A DNA stretch of 64,000 bases from Klebsiella sp. RHBSTW-00484 (GCF_013705725.1 NZ_CP055481.1:5270001-5334000), one strand, 5' to 3'; counted from the stretch's first letter, positions 43,589 to 53,363 are shown. The notes: generated by a model from the letters alone, not told the origin. Translations and numbers: made by a program.

Positions 43589-46354
43589 TTAAAACTCTTG
43601 ATCTTCCTGAATAAATTCCGTTTCCCGCGTCAGGATATCGTGAATGTAATACAGCTCAACCGGGGGGATTTTGACACTATATCCACTCTCTATGACACTA
43701 AAGGCCTCACGCAGAATAACCAGCTCACTCTGCGGACACTGCCTTCCCGAGTAATGGGTCGGTGAAGCGTTGCGAATTAACCGCTCAATCAGACAGCTAA
43801 TATGCACATACAGCGCCACCTTACGATCGTTGGGCACATCGCAACCGGCCAGATGCTCATAGCGCAGTAAAAACTGCTCGACCTGATTGATCACCTTCCC
43901 GGTATCGAGGATCGTCACCGACTCGATCACCCTGCGCAGCGAGAAATTCTTCAGGATCAGGTTATTGATTTCGCTGACCTGCTCAGCTGTCGCCAGTTCG
44001 CCGAAGATACGCATCAGCGGCCGGCTTCCTTCGCCAGAAATCAGCGAATCGAGCGAGATCCACGGCAGTTCGGCCAGATGCGGATCCAGGGTGCCAACGA
44101 TCGCCAGCACCTCGTAGCGGCTCAGCATCGACTCCCGCCGTGCGGGATCGGCGAGAGTTTCCACATCACAGGCCACAATATCAATGCCGAGGGATTCAGG
44201 AATGCTGGCTTTTAACAGCGCCGACAGATTGGCTGCGGCCCCCAGACCGGTGGCGCAGGTGGTAAGAATTGCCCGAGGTTTGTCGGTTTGCGGGTAGTAG
44301 AGCTGATGCTCAACCGCGAGGTCATCGCCAATCTCACGGACGATATCCTCCAGCATATCACCCTGTAAAATGCGCTCGCCAACGTACATCGCCATCCCGG
44401 TCGAGACGTTATTAATAATCGCCATCGGGGTGGTCAGGCGGCGGTTAAAGTGGCTATGAATCGCCTTCAGCGAACCCATATCGACCAGAATGATTAGCCC
44501 GGAGGCCAGCGCGTGGCTCTCAATGTAGCTTATCACCTGGTCGGCGATAGCCTCCGGCGTGACGTCGAGCGGCATATCAAATGACTCAAACAGCTGGCTT
44601 TTCAACAGCCGGTTCGCCACGTTAGCGATACTGCTGGCGGTGGCGTAGCCGTGGGCCACAATTATTGCGCGAGTCACCTGCTGCTGGCTGATTGCGCCGG
44701 TTTTTTGCAGCCACAGCACCAATAACAGCAGGTCAATGCGCCGGGGCTCGATATCCAACTTCAGCGCCAGCGCGGCGAGGATCTCTTCGCAAAAGCGATA
44801 CAGCAGCGGGAATTTCTGCGCCAGAAAGTCCTCCAGTTGGCGGCTTTTCTCGCTGCTCATCCGGGATTGCGCCTGGCGGGAACGATGTATCAGGTAGTGG
44901 CTCAGGGCGTAGATACAGTTGCCGTTAAACTGGATATTGAAACGCTTTTCAAGGCGATAAAACTCTTCCCGCACCTGGTGGGTGATCAGCAGCAGCATAT
45001 GCGAGCTGTTGGCATCGTGATTATCGAAAATTAGCCGATCGAAGAGGGTTTCAATCTCCTCGCCCATGCTTTTTTGCGCCTCTTCCCAGTGCGTTTTTTT
45101 ACTCAGCACCGCCTCGTACAGCGCCAGAACGCGGCATTGCGTATCGTAAATCAGCCCCTGCACCGGGTCGCGCGCGCGCAGTAGCCAGACCAGGCTGGTC
45201 TGCGGTTCGACGAGCAGCGGCTCCTCCTGGCCCATCGGTTCACTCAGCGCAGGCGTTGCGGCCATGATATTTTCCGGCAGGTCATGCAAAGTGACGTTAA
45301 GCACCTCGCTACCGGGGCATTTAGCCCATGCCGACGCCACCGCGTACTTAATCACGTTCTTCAGTTCACCCACGTTGCCGCGATAAACATAGTGAGCCAG
45401 CACCTGTAAAAGCCGCGGTGTCAGCTGCAGCCGGGCGGCGAGCGTGCGCGCCTCCTGCCAGAAAAACTGCAACGTTAACGCTTCTTTCTCGTGACGACTG
45501 CGGTTTTGCAAATCCGGCAGGCTGACGAGGATTGGAATGCGGCGAATAAAAGTGGTCAGAAAGGTGCTATGAATATCTTCGGTGGTGGCAAATACCAGCC
45601 GCAGCGAAATCGGCAACCCCTGCGCCGTTTCCCCCACCCGGTAGATCTCCTTGCGGTCCAGCCAGGTGAAAAGCTTCTCCTGCCCCTGCGCATCCAGGCG
45701 ATGGACTTCATCAAGAAACAGCATACCGCCGTTTGCCGCCTCAAACGCCCCGGCTTTATCGCTCTGCGCGCCGGTAAACGCGCCTTTGACGTAGCCAAAC
45801 AAGTTGGCGGCCAGTAGCTCCGGGTTGCTGGCATACTGGGCGCAGTTAAAGCTGATAAACGGCGCATCCGGCTCCAGCAATCCCTGAGCGATAGCGAACT
45901 CGTGCATCAGCTCCGCCATATAGCTTTTGCCGGTGCCGCTGTCGCCGGTAATCAGTAGCGGCAGCCCGCCGTTGGGATAAAACAGCGCGGTTTTCATCTG
46001 CTCAATGGGCTTACGCAGGCTGCCATCATGGCCGGTCAGTAGTGAAAAATGATCCGCCTGCTCCGGCTGCCGGTCGCTTTCAGCAAGCAGCTCCGCCATG
46101 CTGGCGTACTCGCTGCGGGAAAGGGGGAAGAACTGCTGGCGAAAGGCTTTTTTATGCAGAAAATAGACCGGCCGAGTGTTGATCTTCACCAGCACATCCT
46201 GGGTAACCAGCTGGTTCAGATAGTGGCTGGCGGTATTTCTTTGCATCGCAAAACGCTGAGCCAGATAGCTGGCCGTGAAGACTTCGCTCAGGTTATCCGG
46301 ATCAAAAAAATCCGTCTGATTTTGCAGAAAAGCCAACAGTTCTGTTTTACGCAT
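43589..46354 (-). CDS. gfrR: Sigma-54-dependent LevR-type activator GfrR
   Basis: This 921-residue PTS-controlled activator is expected to drive the gfr operon. It has an N-terminal winged helix (about 25-60) and an AAA+ domain with Walker A GDSGTGKS (137-144), GAFTGA (191-196, which contacts sigma-54) and Walker B MLFLDE (211-216). PRD, EIIA-Man-like (DMGSLKAIHSHF), EIIB-like (TTCATGLGAAANLS) and second PRD regulatory modules follow. Phosphorylation by PTS proteins and GfrB would tune its activity. It lies 99 bp upstream of gfrA in the same direction. Confidence 0.9.
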   Translation of the reverse strand: MRKTELLAFLQNQTDFFDPDNLSEVFTASYLAQRFAMQRNTASHYLNQLVTQDVLVKINTRPVYFLHKKAFRQQFFPLSRSEYASMAELLAESDRQPEQADHFSLLTGHDGSLRKPIEQMKTALFYPNGGLPLLITGDSGTGKSYMAELMHEFAIAQGLLEPDAPFISFNCAQYASNPELLAANLFGYVKGAFTGAQSDKAGAFEAANGGMLFLDEVHRLDAQGQEKLFTWLDRKEIYRVGETAQGLPISLRLVFATTEDIHSTFLTTFIRRIPILVSLPDLQNRSRHEKEALTLQFFWQEARTLAARLQLTPRLLQVLAHYVYRGNVGELKNVIKYAVASAWAKCPGSEVLNVTLHDLPENIMAATPALSEPMGQEEPLLVEPQTSLVWLLRARDPVQGLIYDTQCRVLALYEAVLSKKTHWEEAQKSMGEEIETLFDRLIFDNHDANSSHMLLLITHQVREEFYRLEKRFNIQFNGNCIYALSHYLIHRSRQAQSRMSSEKSRQLEDFLAQKFPLLYRFCEEILAALALKLDIEPRRIDLLLLVLWLQKTGAISQQQVTRAIIVAHGYATASSIANVANRLLKSQLFESFDMPLDVTPEAIADQVISYIESHALASGLIILVDMGSLKAIHSHFNRRLTTPMAIINNVSTGMAMYVGERILQGDMLEDIVREIGDDLAVEHQLYYPQTDKPRAILTTCATGLGAAANLSALLKASIPESLGIDIVACDVETLADPARRESMLSRYEVLAIVGTLDPHLAELPWISLDSLISGEGSRPLMRIFGELATAEQVSEINNLILKNFSLRRVIESVTILDTGKVINQVEQFLLRYEHLAGCDVPNDRKVALYVHISCLIERLIRNASPTHYSGRQCPQSELVILREAFSVIESGYSVKIPPVELYYIHDILTRETEFIQEDQEF

Positions 46355-46384
46355 GCATCCCCCATCATCGCCATCGCAGGCACT

Positions 46385-46534
46385 TAGAGCCTCTCCCAGT
46401 AGGCGTTATTGGCGCAGGCAGTTTGAACACGGCCAGCGCGGAAGAACCGGAGCGTACACGTAGTACGTGAGGATTCTGAGCACTGCCCAGGTTCAAAATG
46501 GCAAGCAAAATAGCCCTAATGGGATAGGCTCTTA
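46385..46534. repeat. 150-bp MITE-like imperfect palindrome
   Basis: The two ends, AGAGCCTCTCCCAGTAGGCG on the left and the inverse of GGGATAGGCTCTTA on the right, pair as an inverted repeat. Inner arms (GGCAGTTTGAAC against GTTCAAAATGGCAAGC) also pair. There is no coding frame. It lies in the gap between gfrR and the uxaB-like gene. I recall similar palindromes repeated in Klebsiella intergenic regions but cannot check that here. Confidence 0.65.
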
Positions 46535-46592
46535 TGATGCGGGAAATCCACTAATCATTGGCGCTTAATTCATTTTTTGCGGTTCAGAGCAC

Positions 46593-46624
46593 AAAAAAAA
46601 CGGCGTCCAAATCCGCGGACGCCG
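46593..46624 (-). terminator. Terminator after the uxaB-like gene
   Basis: An 8-bp stem CGGCGTCC/GGACGCCG (46601-46624) is followed on the minus strand by eight T residues. This is a textbook Rho-independent terminator just past the stop codon of the lgo catabolic operon. Confidence 0.9.
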
Positions 46625-46637
46625 CACAACAAACCGA

Positions 46638-48083
46638 CTACAGCCGTGCCAGGGCCTCGCGCATTCCTGCGCTCAACATCACTTCCAGGTACCGCGTAAC
46701 CTGTTCGGCCAGTCTAGGGATTGCCGTCAGATCCTCACCCCAGTGCGCTTTATCCTGCAAAACCTCCACCACCAGATCTTGCAGCGGGCGACCGCGCGCC
46801 ACTTGCGTCCAGCCTTCAGCAAAGCGGGTTAACCAGACGTCATCATCCTGTAGTGGATACGTCTTCCCGTCACGCTGGCCGCGATAAAAGGCGATCAGCG
46901 CCGCCAGGGCGAACGTCAGGCGCGGCGGAATCGTGCCATGCTGGCGAATATTCGTCAGCAGCTGCGGCAGGATCCGGGTACGGAATTTAGTCATACCGTT
47001 AAGCGCAATAGACAAAAGCTGATGGCGAATGTACGGATTGAGAAAGCGCCCGGTCACCGCATCGGCAAACTGCTGTAGCTCATCGGCTGGCAAATCAAGC
47101 GCCGGAATAATCTCTTCGCCGATGGTTTGCTCCACATAGCGGCGAATGGCCTCGTCCCGCATCGCTTCGCCAACCGTATCCACGCCGCACAACCACGCGA
47201 CGGGGACCAGCGCGGTATGCGCACCGTTGAGAATGGCGACTTTGCGCTCTTTGTAGGGGCGAATATCGTCGACGATGCGAATATTGAGCGGACAGCGGTC
47301 AAGGCACAGTTTCTTCGCCAGCGTCTGCGGGCCCTGAATCACAAACAGCCAGAAGTATTCGGCGGTATCAAGGAACGCATCGTGATAGCCCAGCTCCGCT
47401 TCCAGCGTTTGCGCTTCATCACGCGGGTAGCCGGTCACGATGCGGTCAACCAACGTGGAACAGAAGGTATTGGCCGTTTCAATCCAGTCGCTAAAAGCCG
47501 CAGGCAGCTGCCACTCTTGGGCATAGCGCAGCACCAGCGCCTTCAGCGCCTCGCCGTTATAATCAATCAGCTCGCAGGGAATCATCATCCACCCCTTATC
47601 CGCTGCGCCGTCGAAATGGCGGAACCGTTCGAGCAGAAGCTGGGTCAGCTTCGCCGGGAAGCTCACCGGCGGCATATCGTCAGGCCGGTCTCCGGCATGG
47701 TAGCTAATGCCCGCTTCGGTGGTGTTCGAAAACACGAACTCAATTTCCGGGTTACGGGCCAGCGCGAGATAGTCGGCAAAATCCTGCCAGGGGTTGATCT
47801 CGTTATTAACGGAGCGAATAACCCGCGCCTCGCTCACCGCCTCGCCGCGTTCATCCAGTCCGCGGATCACCGTGGTGTAAAGCCCGTCCTGGGTATTGAG
47901 CGATGGCGGAAACTCGGTGTTGATCGGGCGAACAATAGTTACCCCGGCGGCCAGATCGGTATGCTCATTCAGCAGATCCAGCTGCCAGTCGACGAATGCC
48001 CGCAGGAAATTGCCCTCGCCGAACTGAATCACCCGCGTCGGGTACTGAGCCCCCGGAAACTCTTTTCTGTTTAATGTTTTCAT
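46638..48083 (-). CDS. uxaB: Tagaturonate reductase (UxaB-like, mannitol dehydrogenase family)
   Basis: This 481-residue NAD-dependent polyol dehydrogenase closely resembles E. coli UxaB from the first residues ([15 protein letters not shown]) through [15 protein letters not shown] and [19 protein letters not shown] (catalytic Lys region). UxaB reduces D-tagaturonate to D-altronate. It lies 11 bp after lgoD, whose product converts L-galactonate to tagaturonate, so this copy probably serves the L-galactonate route and may be a paralogue of the usual uxaB in the galacturonate regulon. Confidence 0.9.
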   Translation of the reverse strand: MKTLNRKEFPGAQYPTRVIQFGEGNFLRAFVDWQLDLLNEHTDLAAGVTIVRPINTEFPPSLNTQDGLYTTVIRGLDERGEAVSEARVIRSVNNEINPWQDFADYLALARNPEIEFVFSNTTEAGISYHAGDRPDDMPPVSFPAKLTQLLLERFRHFDGAADKGWMMIPCELIDYNGEALKALVLRYAQEWQLPAAFSDWIETANTFCSTLVDRIVTGYPRDEAQTLEAELGYHDAFLDTAEYFWLFVIQGPQTLAKKLCLDRCPLNIRIVDDIRPYKERKVAILNGAHTALVPVAWLCGVDTVGEAMRDEAIRRYVEQTIGEEIIPALDLPADELQQFADAVTGRFLNPYIRHQLLSIALNGMTKFRTRILPQLLTNIRQHGTIPPRLTFALAALIAFYRGQRDGKTYPLQDDDVWLTRFAEGWTQVARGRPLQDLVVEVLQDKAHWGEDLTAIPRLAEQVTRYLEVMLSAGMREALARL

Positions 48084-48094
48084 GGCCTTCCCTG

Positions 48095-49117
48095 CTAAAA
48101 ATGAATGATGCCTTTGATCAGCTGGCGATTGTTAATCACTTCGCTTTCATAGATTTCAGCCAACGATTTGAAATCGTAACGATGGGTCAGCATCATTCTG
48201 GCGGTCACTTTCCCTTCGGCCATCAGCCGTCCGACTTTGGCAAAATCCTCTTCCGTCGCGTTACGGCTCCCCATCATGGTCGTCTCTTTCTTATGAAACT
48301 CCGGGTCCGAGAACTGCAGTTCACCTTTAAACAGGCCGACGAAAACAATGCTGCCGCCGTGGCGAATTAAATTCACGGTGTTATTCATCGCATGCTGGTT
48401 CCCCGTCGCGTCGATCACTTTTTGCGCCAGAGAGCCGCCAAACGTCTCACACAACTGGTCGGTAAACTGCGGATCGGAGGGGTCAAGGGTGGTCAGGCCA
48501 AGATGCTGCGCCACATGATCGCGTCGCGCCGGGCTGGTATCCGCCACCACTACCTGCGCACCGTCGGCTTTGGCAATTGCCGCCGCACCCAGGCCAATCG
48601 GTCCCGCCCCAACCACCAGCACCTGCTCTCCGGGCTGAATAGCCGCGCGACGCACCGCGTGAGCACTAATGGCGAAAGGTTCAATCAGCGCTACCGCCTC
48701 AGGATCAACGCCATCAACCACCAGCAGGTTCTTCACCGGCACACAGAGATACTCGCTAAATCCACCGTCCCGATGCACGCCGATGACTGAAATCTTCTCG
48801 CAGCAGTTTGTCCGCCCGCTCAGGCAGGCCGGACACTGACGACAGGCCACGTAAGGAATAACCGCAACCTGCTGTCCGCTCTTCAGATTAAGAATATTTT
48901 TACCGAGGCCAATTATCTCGCCGCATATTTCATGGCCAAGTACTCGCGGGTAGCTAAAAAAGGGTTGATTACCGCCCCACGCATGAATATCCGTCCCGCA
49001 AATCCCCACCGCTTTTATTTTAATCAAAACTTCATCATTGCCAGGAATGGGAATCTGGCGTTTTTCCCAGTTAAGTTTTTTGGGTTCCTGACACACTAAT
49101 GCATTCATCGACGTCAT
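48095..49117 (-). CDS. lgoD: L-galactonate 5-dehydrogenase
   Basis: This 340-residue zinc-containing alcohol dehydrogenase matches E. coli LgoD (YjjN). [10 protein letters not shown] and LGHEICGEI carry catalytic zinc ligands. [17 protein letters not shown] is the structural-zinc loop. [15 protein letters not shown] binds NAD. It oxidises L-galactonate to D-tagaturonate. It is divergent from lgoR (now separated from it by IS1) and co-directional with the uxaB-like gene. Confidence 0.93.
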   Translation of the reverse strand: MTSMNALVCQEPKKLNWEKRQIPIPGNDEVLIKIKAVGICGTDIHAWGGNQPFFSYPRVLGHEICGEIIGLGKNILNLKSGQQVAVIPYVACRQCPACLSGRTNCCEKISVIGVHRDGGFSEYLCVPVKNLLVVDGVDPEAVALIEPFAISAHAVRRAAIQPGEQVLVVGAGPIGLGAAAIAKADGAQVVVADTSPARRDHVAQHLGLTTLDPSDPQFTDQLCETFGGSLAQKVIDATGNQHAMNNTVNLIRHGGSIVFVGLFKGELQFSDPEFHKKETTMMGSRNATEEDFAKVGRLMAEGKVTARMMLTHRYDFKSLAEIYESEVINNRQLIKGIIHF

Positions 49118-49256
49118 AATTATTGCCTCCGTATTTGTTGGCTTAGATATCGATGAAAAACAGAATCCAGGATAAAGTCATTACGAAAATTGTGAAACCT
49201 CGCGCACAAAACCGTTTTAAATCCGGTTTTAATATCTAAAAAACAGGGAGTCTATG
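49118..49256. promoter_or_regulatory. lgoD-lgoR divergent control region, cut by IS1
   Basis: This holds the promoter side of lgoD and the former promoter of lgoR. An inverted repeat AAACCG/CGGTTT around TTTTAAATC (49210-49230) may be an operator. The native lgoR ribosome site (GGGAG) and start ATG (49258-49260) remain on this side of the IS1. Confidence 0.5.
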
Positions 49257-49320
49257 TATGAGCCGGGTGATGCTGCCAACTTACTGATTTAGTGTATGAT
49301 GGTGTTTTTGAGGTGCTCCA

Positions 49321-49596
49321 GTGGCTTCTGTTTCTATCAGCTGTCCCTCCTGTTCAGCTACTGACGGGGTGGTGCGTAACGGCAAAAGCACCGCCGGACA
49401 TCAGCGCTATCTCTGCTCTCACTGCCGTAAAACATGGCAACTGCAGTTCACTTACACCGCTTCTCAACCCGGTACGCACCAGAAAATCATTGATATGGCC
49501 ATGAATGGCGTTGGATGCCGGGCAACCGCCCGCATTATGGGCGTTGGCCTCAACACGATTTTCCGCCATTTAAAAAACTCAGGCCGCAGTCGGTAA
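49321..49596 (+). CDS. insA: IS1 protein InsA
   Basis: InsA is a 91-residue zinc-finger DNA-binding protein that binds the IS1 ends and represses transcription. [20 protein letters not shown] with CSHC forms the zinc finger; a helix-turn-helix ([19 protein letters not shown]) follows. The start is a GTG. A slippery A6C run (49572-49578) near its 3' end allows -1 frameshifting into insB to make the InsAB' transposase. Confidence 0.95.
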   Translation: MASVSISCPSCSATDGVVRNGKSTAGHQRYLCSHCRKTWQLQFTYTASQPGTHQKIIDMAMNGVGCRATARIMGVGLNTIFRHLKNSGRSR

Positions 49597-50018
49597 CCTC
49601 GCGCATACAGCCGGGCAGTGACGTCATCGTCTGCGCGGAAATGGACGAACAGTGGGGATACGTCGGGGCTAAATCGCGCCAGCGCTGGCTGTTTTACGCG
49701 TATGACAGGCTCCGGAAGACGGTTGTGGCGCACGTATTCGGTGAACGCACTCTGGCCACACTGGAGCGTCTTCTGAGCCTGCTGTCGGCCTTTGAGGTCG
49801 TGGTATGGATGACGGATGGCTGGCCGCTGTATGAATCCCGCCTGAAGGGAAAGCTGCACGTTATCAGCAAGCGTTACACTCAGCGCATTGAGCGACATAA
49901 CCTGAATCTGAGACAACATCTGGCAAGGCTGGGACGGAAGTCACTGTCGTTCTCAAAATCGGTGGAGCTGCATGACAAGGTCATCGGGCATTATCTGAAC
50001 ATAAAACACTATCATTAA
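49515..50018 (+). CDS. insB: IS1 protein InsB (C-terminal part of InsAB' transposase)
   Basis: This 167-residue frame carries the DDE-type catalytic domain, expressed mainly as a fusion to InsA by programmed -1 frameshifting. [20 protein letters not shown] holds the first acidic residue and MTDGWPLYE the second. The frame is intact, so the IS1 is probably active. Confidence 0.94.
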   Translation: MPGNRPHYGRWPQHDFPPFKKLRPQSVTSRIQPGSDVIVCAEMDEQWGYVGAKSRQRWLFYAYDRLRKTVVAHVFGERTLATLERLLSLLSAFEVVVWMTDGWPLYESRLKGKLHVISKRYTQRIERHNLNLRQHLARLGRKSLSFSKSVELHDKVIGHYLNIKHYH

Positions 50019-50034
50019 GTTGGAGTCATTACCT

Positions 50035-50949
50035 ATGAGCCGTTCACAAAACCTTCGTCATAACGTGATTAACCAGGTCATTAACGATATGGCGCGCGGC
50101 TTTATCCCCTCGCCGCTGCCCTCGCAAAGCGCGCTGGCGGAGATGTACAACATCAGCCGCACCACCGTGCGCCATATCCTCAGCCACTTATGCGAGCGCG
50201 GCGTGCTGAGTCAGGTCAATCAGGATTACCTGATCCTCCGCCTGCCCGAAGTGCATGACGGCTTCGACGGCTCCAGCGCCTCGCTGTCCGAGCAGAATCG
50301 CCTCTTCGAGCAGGCATTTTTCACCATGATCAATCAGCGCCAGCTGCGCGCCGGAGAGATGTTTTCCGAGCTACAGCTGGCGCGGGCGGCGGGCGTCAGC
50401 CCGGTGGTGGTAAGAGAATTTTTATTGAAGTTCAGCCGCTACAACCTGATTGAAAGCGAAAAACGCGGCCAGTGGAATATGAAGAAATTTGAGCAATCCT
50501 GGGCGGAGCAGCTGTTTGAACTGCGCGAAATGCTGGAAACCCACGCGCTCCAGCACTTCCTCAACCTGCCGGATAACGATGCCCGCTGGCTACAGGCGAA
50601 AACCCTGCTTGAGCGCCATCGGGCGCTGCGGGACAGCATCGGCGACAGCTTTCGCATGTTCTCGCAGCTCGATCGAGATTTTCACACACTACTGCTTTCC
50701 GCCGCTGACAATATATTTTTTAATCAATCACTTGAGATTATCTCCGTTATCTTCCACTTCCACTATCAGTGGGATGAGAGCGACCTTAAGCAGCGCAATA
50801 TCATCGCCATTGATGAACACATGACCATCCTGAGCGCGCTCATCTGCCGCAGCGACCTGGACGCCAACCTGGCGCTGCGTAACCACCTGAACTCCGCAAA
50901 ACAATCCATGATTAACTCGCTCAAGCAAAATGAATCCCTGCTTTATTAA
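50035..50949 (+). CDS. lgoR: GntR-family regulator LgoR
   Basis: This 304-residue regulator has a GntR winged helix at about 15-65 (PLPSQSALAEMYNISRTTVR) and a second winged helix plus FCD-type ligand domain (about 85-290). It matches E. coli LgoR (YjjM), required for L-galactonate use. The start ATG (50035) is rebuilt by the IS1 target duplication and is preceded by GGAG from the IS1 end, nine bases away. The coding sequence is complete but its native promoter is now 768 bp away, so expression is probably altered. Confidence 0.9.
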   Translation: MSRSQNLRHNVINQVINDMARGFIPSPLPSQSALAEMYNISRTTVRHILSHLCERGVLSQVNQDYLILRLPEVHDGFDGSSASLSEQNRLFEQAFFTMINQRQLRAGEMFSELQLARAAGVSPVVVREFLLKFSRYNLIESEKRGQWNMKKFEQSWAEQLFELREMLETHALQHFLNLPDNDARWLQAKTLLERHRALRDSIGDSFRMFSQLDRDFHTLLLSAADNIFFNQSLEIISVIFHFHYQWDESDLKQRNIIAIDEHMTILSALICRSDLDANLALRNHLNSAKQSMINSLKQNESLLY

Positions 50950-51129
50950 GTACCGATTAAAAACAGCAAATGATTATCAGGAGCACAAATCTAAAAACGT
51001 AATCCAATGTGAGAAAAAAGGTTATTTATGCTGATAACAAGTCGACTTACTTTACTGTTAAATGTGTGGGTGGTGTTTAAAACTGCTCAATGTCACTTGT
51101 CGTTCAAATAGAATAGCCAGGAGTCCGGC
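50950..51129 (+). promoter_or_regulatory. lgoR-lgoT gap with a possible 27-codon frame
   Basis: This 180-bp gap probably holds the lgoT promoter. A short frame at 51028-51111 (27 residues, starting MLITSRLTLLLNVWVVF) has AAAGG upstream. It could be a leader peptide or chance; I could not find a clear operator. Confidence 0.3.
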
Positions 51130-52491
51130 GTGGAACCCAAAAATATAGCTATCGACCCGCAAACCACCTTTGAAAAAGGGAAAGCGGAGACGGTTTCAGT
51201 TCCGTTAAATAATACATTGCAGCGTAGCGCTCGCATTAAGAAAATTCAGACCACGGCAATGATTCTGTTATTTCTGGCGGCGGTCATTAACTACCTTGAC
51301 CGAAGCTCATTATCCGTCGCTAACCTAACCATTCGCGAGGAGCTGGGATTAAGCGCCACCGAAATAGGGGCGCTGCTGTCGGTCTTCTCTCTGGCCTACG
51401 GTATCGCACAGCTCCCCTGCGGGCCGCTGCTGGACCGTAAAGGCCCCCGTATCATGCTAGGGCTGGGGATGTTTTTCTGGTCACTGTTTCAGGCCGTTTC
51501 GGGGATGGTGCACAGCTTTACCCAGTTCGTCCTGGTGCGCATCGGCATGGGGATCGGCGAAGCGCCGATGAACCCTTGCGGCGTCAAGGTGATCAACGAC
51601 TGGTTTAATATTAAAGAGCGCGGGCGTCCGATGGGCTTCTTTAACGCCGCCTCAACCATTGGCGTCGCCATTAGCCCGCCGATCCTCGCCGCAATGATGC
51701 TGGTGATGGGCTGGCGTTGGATGTTTATTACCATCGGTCTGCTGGGAATTTTCGTCGCTATCGGCTGGTATATGCTCTATCGCAACCGGGAAGATATCAA
51801 TCTCACCGCCGACGAGCAGGCGTACCTGAATGCCGGAAGCGTCAACGCTCGCCGCGATCCATTAAGTTTCGCCGAATGGCGCAGCCTGTTCAAAAACAAA
51901 ACCATGTGGGGAATGATGCTGGGCTTCAGCGGCATCAACTATACCGCGTGGCTGTATCTGGCCTGGCTGCCGGGCTATCTGCAAACGGCGTATAATCTCG
52001 ATCTGAAAAGTACCGGTTTTATGGCCGCGATCCCGTTCCTGTTCGGTGCCGCAGGCATGTTAATCAACGGCTACGTGACCGACTGGCTGGTTAAAGGCGG
52101 CATGGCCCCGATTAAGAGCCGCAAAATTTGTATCATTGCCGGTATGTTCTGTTCCGCCGCGTTTACGCTCGTCGTACCCCAGGCGACAACATCAATCGTC
52201 GCGGTGCTGTTAATCGGTATGGCGTTGTTCTGTATTCACTTTGCCGGAACCTCCTGCTGGGGATTGATTCACGTCGCGGTGGCCTCACGAATGACCGCTT
52301 CCGTCGGCAGCATTCAAAACTTCGCCAGCTTTATCTGCGCGTCCTTTGCCCCTGTAGTGACCGGGTTTATCGTCGATACCACCCACTCATTCCAGCTGGC
52401 GCTGATTATCTGCGGCTGCGTCACCGCCCTCGGCGCGCTGGCCTATATTTTCCTGGTTCGCCAGCCGATTAGCGACCCGCGTAACAGCTAA
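51130..52491 (+). CDS. lgoT: L-galactonate MFS transporter
   Basis: This 453-residue MFS permease of the anion:cation symporter (hexuronate/galactonate) group has twelve helices. The N-terminal signature NYLDRSSLSVANLTIREELG and the GPLLDRKGPR loop between helices 2 and 3 are present. It matches E. coli LgoT (YjjL), which imports L-galactonate. The start is a GTG with AGGAG upstream, giving MEPKNIAID and the same length as E. coli. Confidence 0.93.
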   Translation: MEPKNIAIDPQTTFEKGKAETVSVPLNNTLQRSARIKKIQTTAMILLFLAAVINYLDRSSLSVANLTIREELGLSATEIGALLSVFSLAYGIAQLPCGPLLDRKGPRIMLGLGMFFWSLFQAVSGMVHSFTQFVLVRIGMGIGEAPMNPCGVKVINDWFNIKERGRPMGFFNAASTIGVAISPPILAAMMLVMGWRWMFITIGLLGIFVAIGWYMLYRNREDINLTADEQAYLNAGSVNARRDPLSFAEWRSLFKNKTMWGMMLGFSGINYTAWLYLAWLPGYLQTAYNLDLKSTGFMAAIPFLFGAAGMLINGYVTDWLVKGGMAPIKSRKICIIAGMFCSAAFTLVVPQATTSIVAVLLIGMALFCIHFAGTSCWGLIHVAVASRMTASVGSIQNFASFICASFAPVVTGFIVDTTHSFQLALIICGCVTALGALAYIFLVRQPISDPRNS

Positions 52492-52494
52492 ACC

Positions 52495-53331
52495 TTACCG
52501 CCCTGCTGACGACAGGGCGCTAAATTCCACGCTCATCTCATACTGCTTTAAGGCCAATGGCGCATAGCCTGCGGCTTTAAACAGCGGGGTAAAGGTTTCC
52601 GGGATGGTCACCGACGTGCCGAGCCCCGGAAACTGGCGGGCAAGAGCAATCAGCATTTCCCGTCCCAGCCCGCGCCCGCGGGCGGCGGGTTCAACCCACA
52701 AAAACTGGATCTGCGGCCTGCTGGTTAACGTCGCCAGCACGGCAAAGGCCCGCTGATTGAGGGTGAACGCCCGGCATGGCAGGGTGCTGAAAGTGAGCGG
52801 GTCCATCAGCCACGGCAGCTGACCGTTAACCTCTGCGCCGGCCCTGCGCGTCAGGGCCAGCACATCACAATCTTGCAACACGGGCAGCTCATCACTTCCG
52901 ACCTGTGAACTTAAATAGCCACACAGCCCGTGCCGCACCTCAAAGCCCAGCGATTGATACAGCGCCATCGCAGCGTGATTTTCACGGATCACCTCCAGCC
53001 ACATCCGCCGCACTCCCTGAACCTGCAAAGAGGCAATCAGCGGCGTCATTAACCGACGCCCAAGCCCTTTACCGCGATACCCGGACCGCATCCCGAAAGC
53101 CGCTAACCGGGCTTCATCGCCACGTCGGGCGACAACGGCCATCGCTGCGGGTACATCGCCATCCAGCCAGACGCGGGAATCCAGCAGGCTCAGCCCTTCG
53201 GCGCTGAAGCGCTGGACAAAAACCTCCACCGACAGCACGACGGGAACCAGGTAATCCTCAAAACAGTCGCTAAGGATAGTCGCCAGTTGCTCGATACTGA
53301 ACTGGGTAGCCGGAACGGCGGTAAGCTCCAT
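52495..53331 (-). CDS. Tandem GNAT acetyltransferase
   Basis: This 278-residue protein has two GNAT folds. The N-terminal one (about 1-150) has the acetyl-CoA loop RGKGLGRRLM and ALYQSLGFEVRHG. The C-terminal one (about 160-278) has RGRGLGREMLIAL. The substrate is unknown. It lies tail to tail with lgoT (3-bp gap) and is divergent from the next GNAT gene 32 bp away. Confidence 0.82.
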   Translation of the reverse strand: MELTAVPATQFSIEQLATILSDCFEDYLVPVVLSVEVFVQRFSAEGLSLLDSRVWLDGDVPAAMAVVARRGDEARLAAFGMRSGYRGKGLGRRLMTPLIASLQVQGVRRMWLEVIRENHAAMALYQSLGFEVRHGLCGYLSSQVGSDELPVLQDCDVLALTRRAGAEVNGQLPWLMDPLTFSTLPCRAFTLNQRAFAVLATLTSRPQIQFLWVEPAARGRGLGREMLIALARQFPGLGTSVTIPETFTPLFKAAGYAPLALKQYEMSVEFSALSSAGR

Positions 53332-53363
53332 GTTTTTCTCCCGAAGGCTGCTATGCTGAGGTG

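Larger units (their letters stand above)
49266..50033 (+). mobile_element. IS1, 768 bp, complete
   Basis: It begins GGTGATGCTGCCAACTTACT and ends ..AAGTTGGAGTCATTACC, the left and right IS1 ends. A perfect 9-bp target duplication TATGAGCCG flanks it (49257-49265 and 50034-50042). The 768-bp length is exact for IS1. The target contains the lgoR start codon, so the duplication rebuilds the ATG on the right side. Confidence 0.97.

Noticed and set aside
47127..48074. 315-codon open frame on the + strand
   Set aside because: It lies opposite the uxaB-like gene, and its composition (His/Arg/Gln-rich) is typical of a shadow frame.
49515..49600. Apparent frameshift between the two IS1 frames
   Set aside because: The A6C slippery run is the normal programmed -1 frameshift site of IS1, not damage.
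50020..50034. Extended LgoR start (TTG) inside the IS1 end
   Set aside because: The ATG at 50035, rebuilt by the target duplication, gives the native 304-residue protein. The TTG would add IS-derived residues.
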